From Campylobacter concisus (GTDB taxonomy: Bacteria > Campylobacterota > Campylobacteria > Campylobacterales > Campylobacteraceae), in NCBI RefSeq assembly GCF_003048375.1, contig NZ_CP021642.1:744001-808000 (forward strand): a stretch of DNA of 64,000 bases, written 5' to 3'. A program made the position numbers and the translations under genes. The notes under the pieces were generated by a model that did no database searches, was not told the DNA's origin, and was given only the letters and a program-made list of their open reading frames with translations. The stretch's first letter is position 1; each line of letters opens with the position of its first letter. Below are positions 55,229 through 63,762 of this stretch, piece after piece.

Positions 55229-55994
55229 TATCCAAATCTTAACAAATTTCCTCGCCGAATACACGACAGCGATGGTGAGCGCTGGCACATACACTGCGCG
55301 CGTAGAAAAGTGCGTCGACCGCATAGCTAAGCACTACGGCTACGACGTTAGCGTGACGATTTTCGTGAAGTATTTTACCATTAGCGTGATGGACTCGCAG
55401 GATAACTCCTTGCGCCGAACTTATGTGAGAAAGATCCCATTAGGGCAGGTTAGCTTTAACAGAATTTCTGAGTTATCCTCACTCAGCTGGCAAATTTTAG
55501 ATGAGGGTTTAAGTTTAGATGAGGCTAAAGAGAGCTTTGAGGGCGTGATGAGTGTCAGTGCAAATAAATTTGCTAGCTCGCTTATCTTGATAAGCCTTGC
55601 AAATGCGGCATTTTGCAGACTTTTTGGAGGCGATGCTGGCTCAGTTGTTTGCATATTTTTTGCAACGCTTGTTGGCTACACTCTTAAATTTACCCTTGCG
55701 AAAATGGGTGTAAATTTAAAGGTTCAATACGTCCTGACATCCTTTGTCGTCTCATTTATCGCCTACCTTGGCGTATCTTACGGGCTTACACATACAAGCG
55801 ACGTGGCGATAGGCTCGTCTGTACTCTTTATGATGCCTGGCGTTTTTCTCATAAATTCAGTCTTTGACATCCTAAATGACAACACCCTTGTTGGCATCAG
55901 TAGAGCCATAAGCACGGGCATCCTCATACTTTGCATGGCTGTTGGCGTCTATATCACGCTAACACTTAGCAGTGCGGAGATACTAAATGTTTGA
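55212..55994 (+). CDS. Threonine/serine exporter, large subunit (ThrE N-terminal domain)
   Basis: A 260-residue protein. A soluble part (about 1-110; ILTNFLAEYTTAMVSAGTYTARVEKC) precedes five helices, as in the ThrE/YjjP family (DUF1212). It forms a complex with the smaller subunit coded next (8-bp overlap), and together they correspond to one fused ThrE. The family exports threonine and serine, in E. coli YjjPB succinate. Substrate here not known. Confidence 0.9.
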   Translation: MNAKPDIQILTNFLAEYTTAMVSAGTYTARVEKCVDRIAKHYGYDVSVTIFVKYFTISVMDSQDNSLRRTYVRKIPLGQVSFNRISELSSLSWQILDEGLSLDEAKESFEGVMSVSANKFASSLILISLANAAFCRLFGGDAGSVVCIFFATLVGYTLKFTLAKMGVNLKVQYVLTSFVVSFIAYLGVSYGLTHTSDVAIGSSVLFMMPGVFLINSVFDILNDNTLVGISRAISTGILILCMAVGVYITLTLSSAEILNV

Positions 55995-56502
55995 GCTTTT
56001 GAGTGAAACGCTTGTAGATGCTGGCTTTGCTGCGGTGGCTGGACTTGGCTTTGCCTATGCTAGCTCGCCTCCAAAAAGAACTCTCATCTTTTGTGCTTTG
56101 CTCGCTGCATTTGCGCATGCTAGCCGCTTTTGGATCATGCAGATGGGATTTTTTAACATCAGTGTCGCAACGCTCATCGTCTCTTTTATGAGCGGAATTT
56201 TAGGCATGCTCTTTGCCAAACGGCTAAAGGTGCCAGCTGAGATCATCGCATTTCCAGCGCTTTTGCCGATGGTGCCAGGAGTTTTTGCGTATAAAGGGAT
56301 ATTGGCACTTTTTTCATTTTTAAATGAGACAAGCATCGCTAAGAAAAATGAGTATTTGATTATATTTTTTGATAATGCTATCACGACTACGACGGTCTCA
56401 CTAGCCCTAGGTGTCGGCGTTTCGGTGGTACTTATCTTGTTTTATGATCAGTCGCTTACGATAACTAGAGGCGCTAAAGGTAGACCTAGTAAGAGCAAAT
56501 GA
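55987..56502 (+). CDS. Threonine/serine exporter, small subunit (ThrE C-terminal domain)
   Basis: A 171-residue protein with five helices, matching the YjjB (DUF3815) half: FGFAYASSPPKRTLIF-like start (GLGFAYASSPPKRTLIFCAL), AEIIAFPALLPMVPGVFAYK is the family signature. Its basic tail RGAKGRPSKSK points to the cytoplasm. Pairs with the overlapping upstream gene. Confidence 0.9.
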   Translation: MFELLSETLVDAGFAAVAGLGFAYASSPPKRTLIFCALLAAFAHASRFWIMQMGFFNISVATLIVSFMSGILGMLFAKRLKVPAEIIAFPALLPMVPGVFAYKGILALFSFLNETSIAKKNEYLIIFFDNAITTTTVSLALGVGVSVVLILFYDQSLTITRGAKGRPSKSK

Positions 56503-56522
56503 AAATTTAAAGGAGCTTTGCT

Positions 56523-56912
56523 GTGAAGATAAGAATTTATTACGAAGATACCGATGCAGGCGGCATTGTCTATCATACAAACTATATTAAATATTGCGAG
56601 CGAGCCAGAAGTGAAGCGTTTTTTGAGGCTGGGCTAAATTTCACAAAAGAGGGCGGATACTTTGTCGTTTCAGCTCTTGAGGCTAAATTTCTCGCTTCAG
56701 CAGTGCTTGGCGATGAGGTTTTTGTGAGAACAAAGCTCATAGAGCTTAAAAAAGCAAGCCTTGTTTTAGAGCAAGAAATTTATAAATTTGATGAAAAAGA
56801 TGCCGAAAAAGTGCTCTTTAAAGCGACTATCACGCTAGCTTTTATGAAAGAGGGCAGATTAGCAAAGATAGATGAGAGCATGAAAACTTTTATAAATGAG
56901 GTTAAATTTTAG
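56523..56912 (+). CDS. ybgC: YbgC-type acyl-CoA thioesterase
   Basis: A 129-residue hotdog-fold enzyme starting at GTG behind AAAGGAG. The active-site loop YYEDTDAGGIVYHTNYIKYC has D11 and H18, the residues of 4-hydroxybenzoyl-CoA-type thioesterases; ERARSEAF follows. Usually linked to the Tol-Pal system, here not. It converges with the LpoA-like gene with 12 bases between the stops; TTTAGCA/TGCTAAA at 56908-56929 may act as a weak shared hairpin. Confidence 0.93.
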   Translation: MKIRIYYEDTDAGGIVYHTNYIKYCERARSEAFFEAGLNFTKEGGYFVVSALEAKFLASAVLGDEVFVRTKLIELKKASLVLEQEIYKFDEKDAEKVLFKATITLAFMKEGRLAKIDESMKTFINEVKF

Positions 56913-56924
56913 CAAGCAAAACTG

Positions 56925-58205
56925 CTAAATCCCGCTTGTACTGTTTTGCTCCTGCGAATTTGCCTCATTAAAGTGATCGCTTTTTGTGTCATAAATTTTT
57001 ACATCATATAAAACTTGTGAGTTTTCAACTCTCTCAGCAAAAATTTTGCTGGCATTTTTGTTTATGAAATTTGTATAGATATACTCCACTCCCAAGGCAC
57101 TTGAGTAGCCGATCTGTGAGTATCTAAAATCAACTCCAAAAAGATCTCCAAGCCCTAAAAAACTCTCATCAAGTAAATTTAGCGAATTTGCCACAAAGAG
57201 GTTTTGCCTATCTCTTTGCGTGATGGCGCTAAAGATATTTGGCAAGAAATTTATCTGCGTGCTTAAAAGCGCGTAAGGCTTTATCTCAAAGCCTCTCATC
57301 TGCGTTGCTACAAGAGAAGCTTTAACTATAGGGATGTTTAAAAAGATGCTTGCGTTATCAAATTTAGACTTTTTGCTTAAAGTATCGTTTAAATTTATAT
57401 CTTTACCTGTGATCGAGCTCTCGTAGTAGTCGTTACTTTGCATGCGTACATACTCATTTAGCTTTTGTGCTAGCGCGCTGCCATCGTCAAAGGCGACTAT
57501 TTTTTCGTTGGCAAAAGCGAGCAGGGCTGAAATTTGAGCTTTATAATCAACTCCGCCAAAGATCAAATTTGGCTTTGGAGCTACCACGAAAGAGCTATGA
57601 ACGCTAGGGATGTAGATGAGTTCGTTTGGCAAGATGAGAGAATTTACTATGTTTGCGCCATTTTGAGTAAGGGCTGCTATAAAGTAGATAAAGCCCTCAT
57701 TTCTAGCGTTTTGAAGCGCGTTTTGAAGGCTAGGCAAACTTTCGTCGCTGCTATTTATAAATTTCACTTCAACATTTGCATCTTGCTTTAAGATGTAGCT
57801 CAAAATAGCGTTTGATACGACATTTGCGTATGATTTTATAACCTTTTGAGGGATGATGACTGCTATCTTGTCGCTTTGTGCAAGTTTTAAAACCATCTCT
57901 CCGCCAAGCGAAGCGTAAAGGTCTAAAAGTGCCTTATCATCTATCTTTGCTGGCTCAAATCTCGCCATAAAGCTAGCTAACATATCGCTTTTTACAAGCT
58001 CATTTAGGCAAGAGCTATCACAAAATTCTGGCTCTAAATTTATGTAAGTGATCTTTGCTGGCGGTATGCTTGAGAGGCTTTGATTTTTAGTGATGTTGCT
58101 TTCAAATTTTGCCTCAGTGATCTCGTCTTGCATCTCGCTTATGGCTTCATTTTGCGCTGCAAAAAGGCTTACAAATATAACTAAAAAAAGAAAAATTCTT
58201 TTCAT
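56925..58205 (-). CDS. Periplasmic LpoA-like / periplasmic-binding-fold protein
   Basis: A 426-residue exported protein (signal peptide 1-17, FLVIFVSLFAAQ). Only two cysteines in the mature part (CDSSC near residue 62-66). Segments such as DKIAVIIPQKVIKSYANVVS, FIYFIAALTQNGANIVN and NLIFGGVDYKAQISALLAF follow the strand-helix pattern of type 1 periplasmic-binding domains, as in LpoA and LivJ. A lipobox is not seen. A neighbour of similar kind sits by the UDG-family gene in C. jejuni. Function unknown. Confidence 0.68.
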   Translation of the reverse strand: MKRIFLFLVIFVSLFAAQNEAISEMQDEITEAKFESNITKNQSLSSIPPAKITYINLEPEFCDSSCLNELVKSDMLASFMARFEPAKIDDKALLDLYASLGGEMVLKLAQSDKIAVIIPQKVIKSYANVVSNAILSYILKQDANVEVKFINSSDESLPSLQNALQNARNEGFIYFIAALTQNGANIVNSLILPNELIYIPSVHSSFVVAPKPNLIFGGVDYKAQISALLAFANEKIVAFDDGSALAQKLNEYVRMQSNDYYESSITGKDINLNDTLSKKSKFDNASIFLNIPIVKASLVATQMRGFEIKPYALLSTQINFLPNIFSAITQRDRQNLFVANSLNLLDESFLGLGDLFGVDFRYSQIGYSSALGVEYIYTNFINKNASKIFAERVENSQVLYDVKIYDTKSDHFNEANSQEQNSTSGI

Positions 58206-58855
58206 ATCACTCCCTTGATTTTTTTCAAATCATCTATAAAATTTTCTTCAAAACTTGGATTTTTGCTGATCCACTCTGGTGAAAAGGTTGGCATTATAAA
58301 CCTATCATCATCTTTTAAAATGCTCCCTCTTATGCTTGAAAATCCGCCCTTTGAGAGCAAATTTGGATAAAGATGCATAAAAGCTTCCTCTCCTAAAGTG
58401 ATGATAATTTTTGGTTTAATAAGTCTTATCTCTTCTAAAAGATATGGCCTACAAAGCTCAAACGAGCTCTTTAACGCTGGATTTTTCGCGTCACTATTTG
58501 AAATTTCACAGCGCAAAAGCAAGCTTATATAGACACTATCTTTTTCTAAATTTAAGCCATTATTTATAGCTTTTTCTAAAATTTTGCCGCTTGTGCCTTC
58601 AAAATAATCATCTTTTTTGCAAAGCGAGATAAACATTATCTTGCTATTTTTATCGCCAAAGCCAGTAAAAACGCACTTTGAGCTATTTCTTAAAAAGCAA
58701 AGAGAGCACTTTTTTATCTCGCTATTTAGCTCGTCTATGCTGTTATAATCTTGATATTTACTTAAATTAAGAAAATTTTCATCTATAAAATTGTAACCGA
58801 TCGCTTTTAAAAAAAGTAATTTTTCTAAGAGATCTTTGTTTTTATGAAATTTCAT
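58202..58855 (-). CDS. UDG-superfamily Fe-S protein with altered active site
   Basis: A 217-residue protein resembling family 4 uracil-DNA glycosylases. The four cluster cysteines are visible: CSLC near residues 51-54, C in LLLRCEIS and C in FELCRPYLLEEI. The C-terminal half keeps PKIIITLGEEAFMHLYP and RGSILKDD, but the motif normally GEAPG is ISLCKKDDY and the catalytic HPA/S motif is FSPEW, so its histidine is replaced by serine. Overlaps the LpoA-like gene by four bases. May bind rather than cleave DNA. Confidence 0.72.
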   Translation of the reverse strand: MKFHKNKDLLEKLLFLKAIGYNFIDENFLNLSKYQDYNSIDELNSEIKKCSLCFLRNSSKCVFTGFGDKNSKIMFISLCKKDDYFEGTSGKILEKAINNGLNLEKDSVYISLLLRCEISNSDAKNPALKSSFELCRPYLLEEIRLIKPKIIITLGEEAFMHLYPNLLSKGGFSSIRGSILKDDDRFIMPTFSPEWISKNPSFEENFIDDLKKIKGVI

Positions 58856-58941
58856 TTTTGGATTATAACTTGATTTACTTAAAGTTTAAATTATAGTTTT
58901 TTCGGGCTGATTTATTCAAAGGAATTTAAGTATTGCTTTGA

Positions 58942-58947
58942 TAAAAT
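58942..58947 (+). promoter_or_regulatory. -10 element upstream of rpmH
   Basis: TAAAAT in GCTTTGATAAAATCC, 31 bases before the ATG. T-rich upstream, no strong -35. Confidence 0.5.
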
Positions 58948-58978
58948 CCCACTTTTTATATTAACTTTAAGGATAGAA

Positions 58979-59113
58979 ATGAAAAGGACTTATCAACCTC
59001 ATAAAACCCCTAAAAAACGCACTCATGGCTTTCGTTTAAGAATGAAAACTAAAAATGGCCGCAAGGTTATCAATGCTAGACGTGCTAAAGGTAGAAAAAG
59101 ATTGGCTGCTTAG
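58979..59113 (+). CDS. rpmH: Ribosomal protein L34
   Basis: A 44-residue very basic protein, [20 protein letters not shown] at its start and [11 protein letters not shown] at its end, matching L34 throughout. It is preceded by TTAAGGATAG. The last bases overlap rnpA. Confidence 0.98.
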   Translation: MKRTYQPHKTPKKRTHGFRLRMKTKNGRKVINARRAKGRKRLAA

Positions 59114-59436
59114 CTGGTTTTGAGTCACTAAGTGACTCGAGAGAATTTTCTCAGGTTTATAAAGAGGCCAGTAAATGGCACTGCGACGCTTGCGTAGTTT
59201 TTTATAAACCTACAATTGAAAAAAAATTAGCAGTTGTTGCTAGCAAAAAAGTGGGAAAAGCAGTAGTTAGAAATAGAGCAAAGAGGCTTTTAAGAGCTGC
59301 TTTTTTTTCTATTTCTAAAGAGCTAAAAGATGGCACTTACATTATGGTCGCAAAAAATGGAATTATAGAAATTTCATTTGACAAAATTTGTAAAAATTTG
59401 AGCTGGTCTACAAAAAAAATGGGATGTCTAAAATGA
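59101..59436 (+). CDS. rnpA: Ribonuclease P protein component RnpA (unusual start)
   Basis: The frame carries the RnpA fold: [38 protein letters not shown] with the RNR signature, and [11 protein letters not shown]. It cleaves 5' leaders of tRNA precursors with the RNase P RNA. The frame is open from 59095 but has no ATG, GTG, TTG or CTG before a GTG at 59251, which would remove the N-terminal 50 residues. ATT at 59101 (111-residue product, AAAGGT eight bases upstream) is my start; TTA at 59110 is the other position expected by comparison with C. jejuni. Confidence 0.85.
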   Translation: MGCLAGFESLSDSREFSQVYKEASKWHCDACVVFYKPTIEKKLAVVASKKVGKAVVRNRAKRLLRAAFFSISKELKDGTYIMVAKNGIIEISFDKICKNLSWSTKKMGCLK

Positions 59437-59774
59437 AAAAATTTGCGATTAAATTTATCGCTTTTTATCAAAAATATATTTCCATACTTCTGCCAAAAAG
59501 CTGTCGCTACTATCCGACTTGCTCACAATACGCCATTTGGGAATTTCAAACAAATAGCTTTTTCTCTGCTTTTTTTGCAACATTTATGCGAATTTTAAGA
59601 TGCAATCAACTTTTCAAAGGCGGTATCAACTACCCAATCATCCGCAAAAAATTTAACTCATGTTTTATATTTCAAAAAAGCGATACCAAAAATGTAAATT
59701 TCTGGTTTATCCCTTGCCAAAATAGTAAATTTTATGTCGTAAAAGTATTAGATAAATTAAAGGAAAAAAATTAA
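59433..59774 (+). CDS. yidD: Membrane protein insertion factor YidD
   Basis: I take the ATG at 59433 (113 residues; GGGA lies 9 bases upstream); ATG at 59424 is possible. The YidD pattern is clear: FYQKYISILLPKSCRYYPTC, SQYAIWEFQ, MRILRCNQLFKGG. Compared with the usual 70-85 residues it has about 35 extra at the C-terminus (after INYPIIRKKF), with one cysteine more. It lies between rnpA and yidC and aids YidC-dependent insertion. Confidence 0.92.
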   Translation: MKKFAIKFIAFYQKYISILLPKSCRYYPTCSQYAIWEFQTNSFFSAFFATFMRILRCNQLFKGGINYPIIRKKFNSCFIFQKSDTKNVNFWFIPCQNSKFYVVKVLDKLKEKN

Positions 59775-61331
59775 ATGGAACAGATGTCTATGCAAAAAAG
59801 GTTGCTTCTTGCAGCACTTTTGTCAATCGTATTTTTCATAGTATATGACTTTTTTATGCCAAAAAGAGCTCCACTAGAGCAAAACCAGACAACGATCTCT
59901 CAAACAATGGATCAAAGCAAAGCCCCAGCCTCTACTAACGATACTCCAAAATCAAATGAAAATTTAGCTTCAAACGAGATAATCGCTACCATCAAAGGTC
60001 AAAGCTACGAAGCAAAGATAGATAAGCTAGGTAGGATTGCGAAATTTTATCTCACCGAAGATAAGTATAAAACAGAAGATGGCAACAAAATCGAGCTTGT
60101 TTCGCAAAATCCACTGCCGCTTGAGCTTAGATTTAACGATAGCGCTTTAAATACTGATGCTTTTAAGGTTGCATATAGCAGTGACGCTAGCGAAATAGAT
60201 GCTAGCAGCGAGCCTAAAACTATAAAACTCACTCAAAATTTAGATGGTGTTACAGTCACAAAAAATATCAAATTTTACCCAAATGGTCGTTACGAGGTTG
60301 AAGTAAATTTAAGCAAAAGTGTTGATTATTTCATCACTCCTGGCTTTAGACCAAATATCGCGATAGATAGCTACACGGTTCATGGCGTCATGCTTAGAAA
60401 TACAGACGATAGCCTAAATATCATAGAAGATGGCGATGCAAAAGAGGTTAAAAACTATGCAAGCACAACTATAGCGGCTGCATCTGATAGATACTACACA
60501 ACGCTATTTTACTCATTTAACAAGCCATTTGAAGCTGTTGTAGATAAAGATGCAAATAACAATCCTATCGTCTTTGTAAAGGCAAACGATAGTCTAAAAT
60601 TAGGCGCTTACATCGGACCAAAAGAGCATAAAATTTTAAGCTCAATGGATGAAAGGCTAAATGACGTTATCGAGTATGGTTGGTTTACATTTATTGCAAA
60701 GCCGATGTTTGCATTCTTAAATTTCTTACATAACTACATCGGCAACTGGGGTTGGGCGATAGTTGTGCTAACGCTTGTTATAAGGATAGTTTTATTCCCA
60801 CTTACATATAAGGGTATGCTATCGATGAATAAGCTAAAAGAGCTTGCTCCAAAGGTAAAAGAGATCCAAACAAAATATAAAGATGATAAGCAAAAGATGC
60901 AAGTTCACATGATGGAGCTATACAAAAAACATGGCGCAAACCCGATGGGTGGCTGCTTGCCGATCTTGCTTCAAATTCCGGTATTTTTTGCGATCTACCG
61001 CGTTTTACTAAATGCGATCGAGCTAAAAGGTGCTCCTTGGATACTTTGGATACACGATCTTTCAGTGATGGATCCATACTTTGTGCTACCTATCTTAATG
61101 GGTCTAACGATGTTTTTACAACAAAAACTTACACCAACGACATTTACCGATCCTATGCAAGAAAAGGTTATGAAATTCTTGCCTTTGATCTTCACATTTT
61201 TCTTTGTGACATTCCCAGCAGGTCTTACGCTCTACTGGTTTGTAAATAACGTTTGTTCAGTCGTTCAACAAGTCTTTGTAAATAAACTTTTTGAAAAACA
61301 TAAAAAAGCTGCGGAGGTAAAAGCTCAATGA
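59775..61331 (+). CDS. yidC: Membrane insertase YidC
   Basis: A 518-residue protein. N-terminal helix (about 9-26), large periplasmic beta domain (about 50-300), then the five-helix core with IGNWGWAIVVLTLVIRIVLF (hydrophilic-groove R about 344), MELYKKHGANPMGGCLPILL and TFFFVTFPAGLTLYWFVNN. It inserts inner-membrane proteins with or without SecYEG. AGGAAAAAAATT precedes the ATG; its stop overlaps jag. Confidence 0.97.
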   Translation: MEQMSMQKRLLLAALLSIVFFIVYDFFMPKRAPLEQNQTTISQTMDQSKAPASTNDTPKSNENLASNEIIATIKGQSYEAKIDKLGRIAKFYLTEDKYKTEDGNKIELVSQNPLPLELRFNDSALNTDAFKVAYSSDASEIDASSEPKTIKLTQNLDGVTVTKNIKFYPNGRYEVEVNLSKSVDYFITPGFRPNIAIDSYTVHGVMLRNTDDSLNIIEDGDAKEVKNYASTTIAAASDRYYTTLFYSFNKPFEAVVDKDANNNPIVFVKANDSLKLGAYIGPKEHKILSSMDERLNDVIEYGWFTFIAKPMFAFLNFLHNYIGNWGWAIVVLTLVIRIVLFPLTYKGMLSMNKLKELAPKVKEIQTKYKDDKQKMQVHMMELYKKHGANPMGGCLPILLQIPVFFAIYRVLLNAIELKGAPWILWIHDLSVMDPYFVLPILMGLTMFLQQKLTPTTFTDPMQEKVMKFLPLIFTFFFVTFPAGLTLYWFVNNVCSVVQQVFVNKLFEKHKKAAEVKAQ

Positions 61332-62398
61332 AAATAGAAGCAAATACCCTCCAAGAGGCATTTCAAAAGGCAGCCGAGCAGCTTAACTGCTCAGTCACCG
61401 AACTTGACATCAAGGTCTTGCAACATCCAAGCGGTGGAATTTTTGGATTTTTTAAAAAGACAGCGATCATTGAGGCAAATTTAGAAAATCAGCCAAAACC
61501 ACAGCATAAACCAAAAAATGATAGAAATTTTGCTAAAAAAAGCGATGATAATGAGAGTGTAAAAGAAGAGAAAAAACAGAGCAAAAAACACGATCATAAT
61601 GATAAAAAGCGAAATCCTAAAAAGCATAAAGATGAGAAAAATGAGGCTAAGTCTGAGCAAAAAGAGCATAAAAACGAAAAGCCAAATTTGAGTGAAAAAA
61701 ACTCAGCCCTTGCAAAAGATGCCTTTGCCGAAAAGGGTGAAGAGCCAGGATATGTCATAAAAAGACTTGATGAGCCAAAAGAGCAAAAAGAGACTAAAGA
61801 GGCAAAAGAGCCACAAGCTAGTAAAAGTGCTCCTAAAAACATCCTAGATACTTCAATCATCGAAAATTTCAACCAAACTGATGAAGAGAGCGCGCCTCAA
61901 GCTTTGCCAAAAGAGAAAAAAGAGAAAGTTGTAATCGACTTTGATAAAATTTTGCCTGAGATAAAAGAGGGCATGACGCGTCTTTTTAAAGCAAGCTGCT
62001 TTGAGATAGACAAGGTAGAAGTTAGTAAATTTAACGATGAGACAGTGCTTATCGAGCTAGACGGTGCTGATGCGGCGCTACTTATCGGCAAAGAGGGCTA
62101 TAGATATAAAGCGATCTCTTATATGCTCTATAACTGGCTAAATTCAAAATATAACCTCGCTATCCGTCTTGAGATCGCACAATTTTTGCAAAATCAAGAA
62201 GCGATGATGGATCAATATCTAAATGGTGTGATCGAGCGCGTGCAAAATAGCGGTAGAGCCCAAACAAAGCCACTTGACGGAGTTTTAGTTAAGATCGCAC
62301 TTGAGAAGCTTAGAGAGAAATTCCCAGATAAATATGTCGGCATAAAAAGCGGCAATGACGGCAAATTTGTCGTCGTAAATGACTTTTTCAAAAAATGA
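61328..62398 (+). CDS. jag: Jag/KhpB RNA-binding protein
   Basis: A 356-residue protein with a Jag-N domain (about 1-52, [17 protein letters not shown]), a highly charged linker of K, E, N and Q (about 55-200), a KH domain ([20 protein letters not shown]) and an R3H-type C-terminal part ([11 protein letters not shown]-like region and [11 protein letters not shown]). Binds RNA; in Gram-positive bacteria it forms a pair with KhpA. Overlaps both yidC and mnmE by four bases. Confidence 0.93.
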   Translation: MKIEANTLQEAFQKAAEQLNCSVTELDIKVLQHPSGGIFGFFKKTAIIEANLENQPKPQHKPKNDRNFAKKSDDNESVKEEKKQSKKHDHNDKKRNPKKHKDEKNEAKSEQKEHKNEKPNLSEKNSALAKDAFAEKGEEPGYVIKRLDEPKEQKETKEAKEPQASKSAPKNILDTSIIENFNQTDEESAPQALPKEKKEKVVIDFDKILPEIKEGMTRLFKASCFEIDKVEVSKFNDETVLIELDGADAALLIGKEGYRYKAISYMLYNWLNSKYNLAIRLEIAQFLQNQEAMMDQYLNGVIERVQNSGRAQTKPLDGVLVKIALEKLREKFPDKYVGIKSGNDGKFVVVNDFFKK

Positions 62399-63720
62399 GT
62401 GAAACTATCGTAGCCCTTGCCACAGCTTATGGCATCGGCTCAGTTTCTATCGTAAGGCTTAGCGGCAAGGACGCCCTAGCCACCTCTTTAAAACTTCTTA
62501 AACTTTCAAATTTAGAGCCAAGATACGCAAAACTAGCCAAAATTTACTCCCTTGATGATGAAATTTTAGACGAAGCTATCGTTATATATTTTAAAGGCCC
62601 AGCAAGTTTTACTGGCGAGGACATCGTCGAGTTTCAAACTCATGGCGGCGTGATGGTGAGCGAGAGAATTTTAAATGAGCTAATAAGAGCTGGTGCTAGG
62701 CTTGCTATGCCTGGCGAGTTTAGCAAGCGAGCATTTTTAAATGGCAAGATGGATCTAGCCAAGGCCGAGGCGATGCAAGGGCTCATCACTTCAAAAAGCG
62801 AGATCGCTGCTAAAATTTTGACCCGCCAAATGCAAGGTGATCTTAGTAAATTTGTAGGCGAGATCAGGGGTGAAGTGGTCAAAACTCTTGCCTTTGTTGA
62901 GACTATGATTGACTACGCTGATGATGATCTGCCTGCAAATTTACTAGAGCAGACTAAGCAGATGCTTTTAAAAAATAGCGAGAAGCTAGAGCGCATAGCA
63001 ATTCTTAGCGAGCAAAGAAGAGGGCTCATAGATGGCTTTAAGATCGCCATCGTTGGCAAGCCAAATGTTGGCAAAAGCTCCATTTTAAACTCATTTTTGG
63101 CATACGAAAGAGCAATCGTTAGTGATGAGGCTGGCACGACTAGAGATAGGATAGAAGAAAATTTCAAGATCGGCTCGCATCTAGTTCGCATTATAGACAC
63201 CGCAGGCATTAGAAAAGATGCTGGAAAGATCGAACAAATCGGCATAAACTACTCGATCTCAGCCATAAACGAGGCCGACATCATCCTAGCTGTCTTTGAC
63301 GGCTCATTTGCAAGCGACGAGCAAGATAAAGAGATAATAAAGCTCGTTTCTAACTCAAACAAAAAAGCCTTTTTTATCCTAAATAAAAGCGATCTGGCAT
63401 TTAAATTTGACATAGAGTTAGAGGGCGCTATCAAAATTTCAGCAAAAAACGATACGAGCGTAGTTTTAAAAGAGCTTGAGGGCTATCTCAAGACGCAAGA
63501 CACTGACGAGATCATGCTAAGCTCAAACCGCCAAATTTTAAGCTGTAAAGAGGCGAGCGAGGCTTTAAAAAGAGCGTTTTTAAGGCTAAGTGAAGAGGAG
63601 CTAGAAATTTTTGCTTACGAGCTAAATACCGCGATAAAGGCACTTGCAAGCATCACAAAGCCATTTGAGAGAAGTGAAATTTTAGATGAGATGTTTAGCC
63701 ATTTTTGTTTAGGAAAATGA
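62395..63720 (+). CDS. mnmE: tRNA modification GTPase MnmE
   Basis: A 441-residue protein. The N-terminal formyl-THF-binding domain ([29 protein letters not shown]) is followed by the G domain with Walker [10 protein letters not shown] (about 222-230), [12 protein letters not shown] and NKSD, and the C-terminal CLGK (cysteine at 438, as in the C-[IL]-G-K motif). With MnmG it modifies wobble uridine in tRNA. Ends the rpmH cluster. Confidence 0.97.
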   Translation: MSETIVALATAYGIGSVSIVRLSGKDALATSLKLLKLSNLEPRYAKLAKIYSLDDEILDEAIVIYFKGPASFTGEDIVEFQTHGGVMVSERILNELIRAGARLAMPGEFSKRAFLNGKMDLAKAEAMQGLITSKSEIAAKILTRQMQGDLSKFVGEIRGEVVKTLAFVETMIDYADDDLPANLLEQTKQMLLKNSEKLERIAILSEQRRGLIDGFKIAIVGKPNVGKSSILNSFLAYERAIVSDEAGTTRDRIEENFKIGSHLVRIIDTAGIRKDAGKIEQIGINYSISAINEADIILAVFDGSFASDEQDKEIIKLVSNSNKKAFFILNKSDLAFKFDIELEGAIKISAKNDTSVVLKELEGYLKTQDTDEIMLSSNRQILSCKEASEALKRAFLRLSEEELEIFAYELNTAIKALASITKPFERSEILDEMFSHFCLGK

Positions 63721-63762
63721 TACTTTTTTTGGTTAAAATTTGCGCTTTTTAAAGGAGAGAAT

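Noticed and set aside
58925-58947. Sigma-54 promoter before rpmH (GGAAT...TTGCTTT)
   Set aside because: The GG and GC dinucleotides are 12 bases apart, not the required 10.
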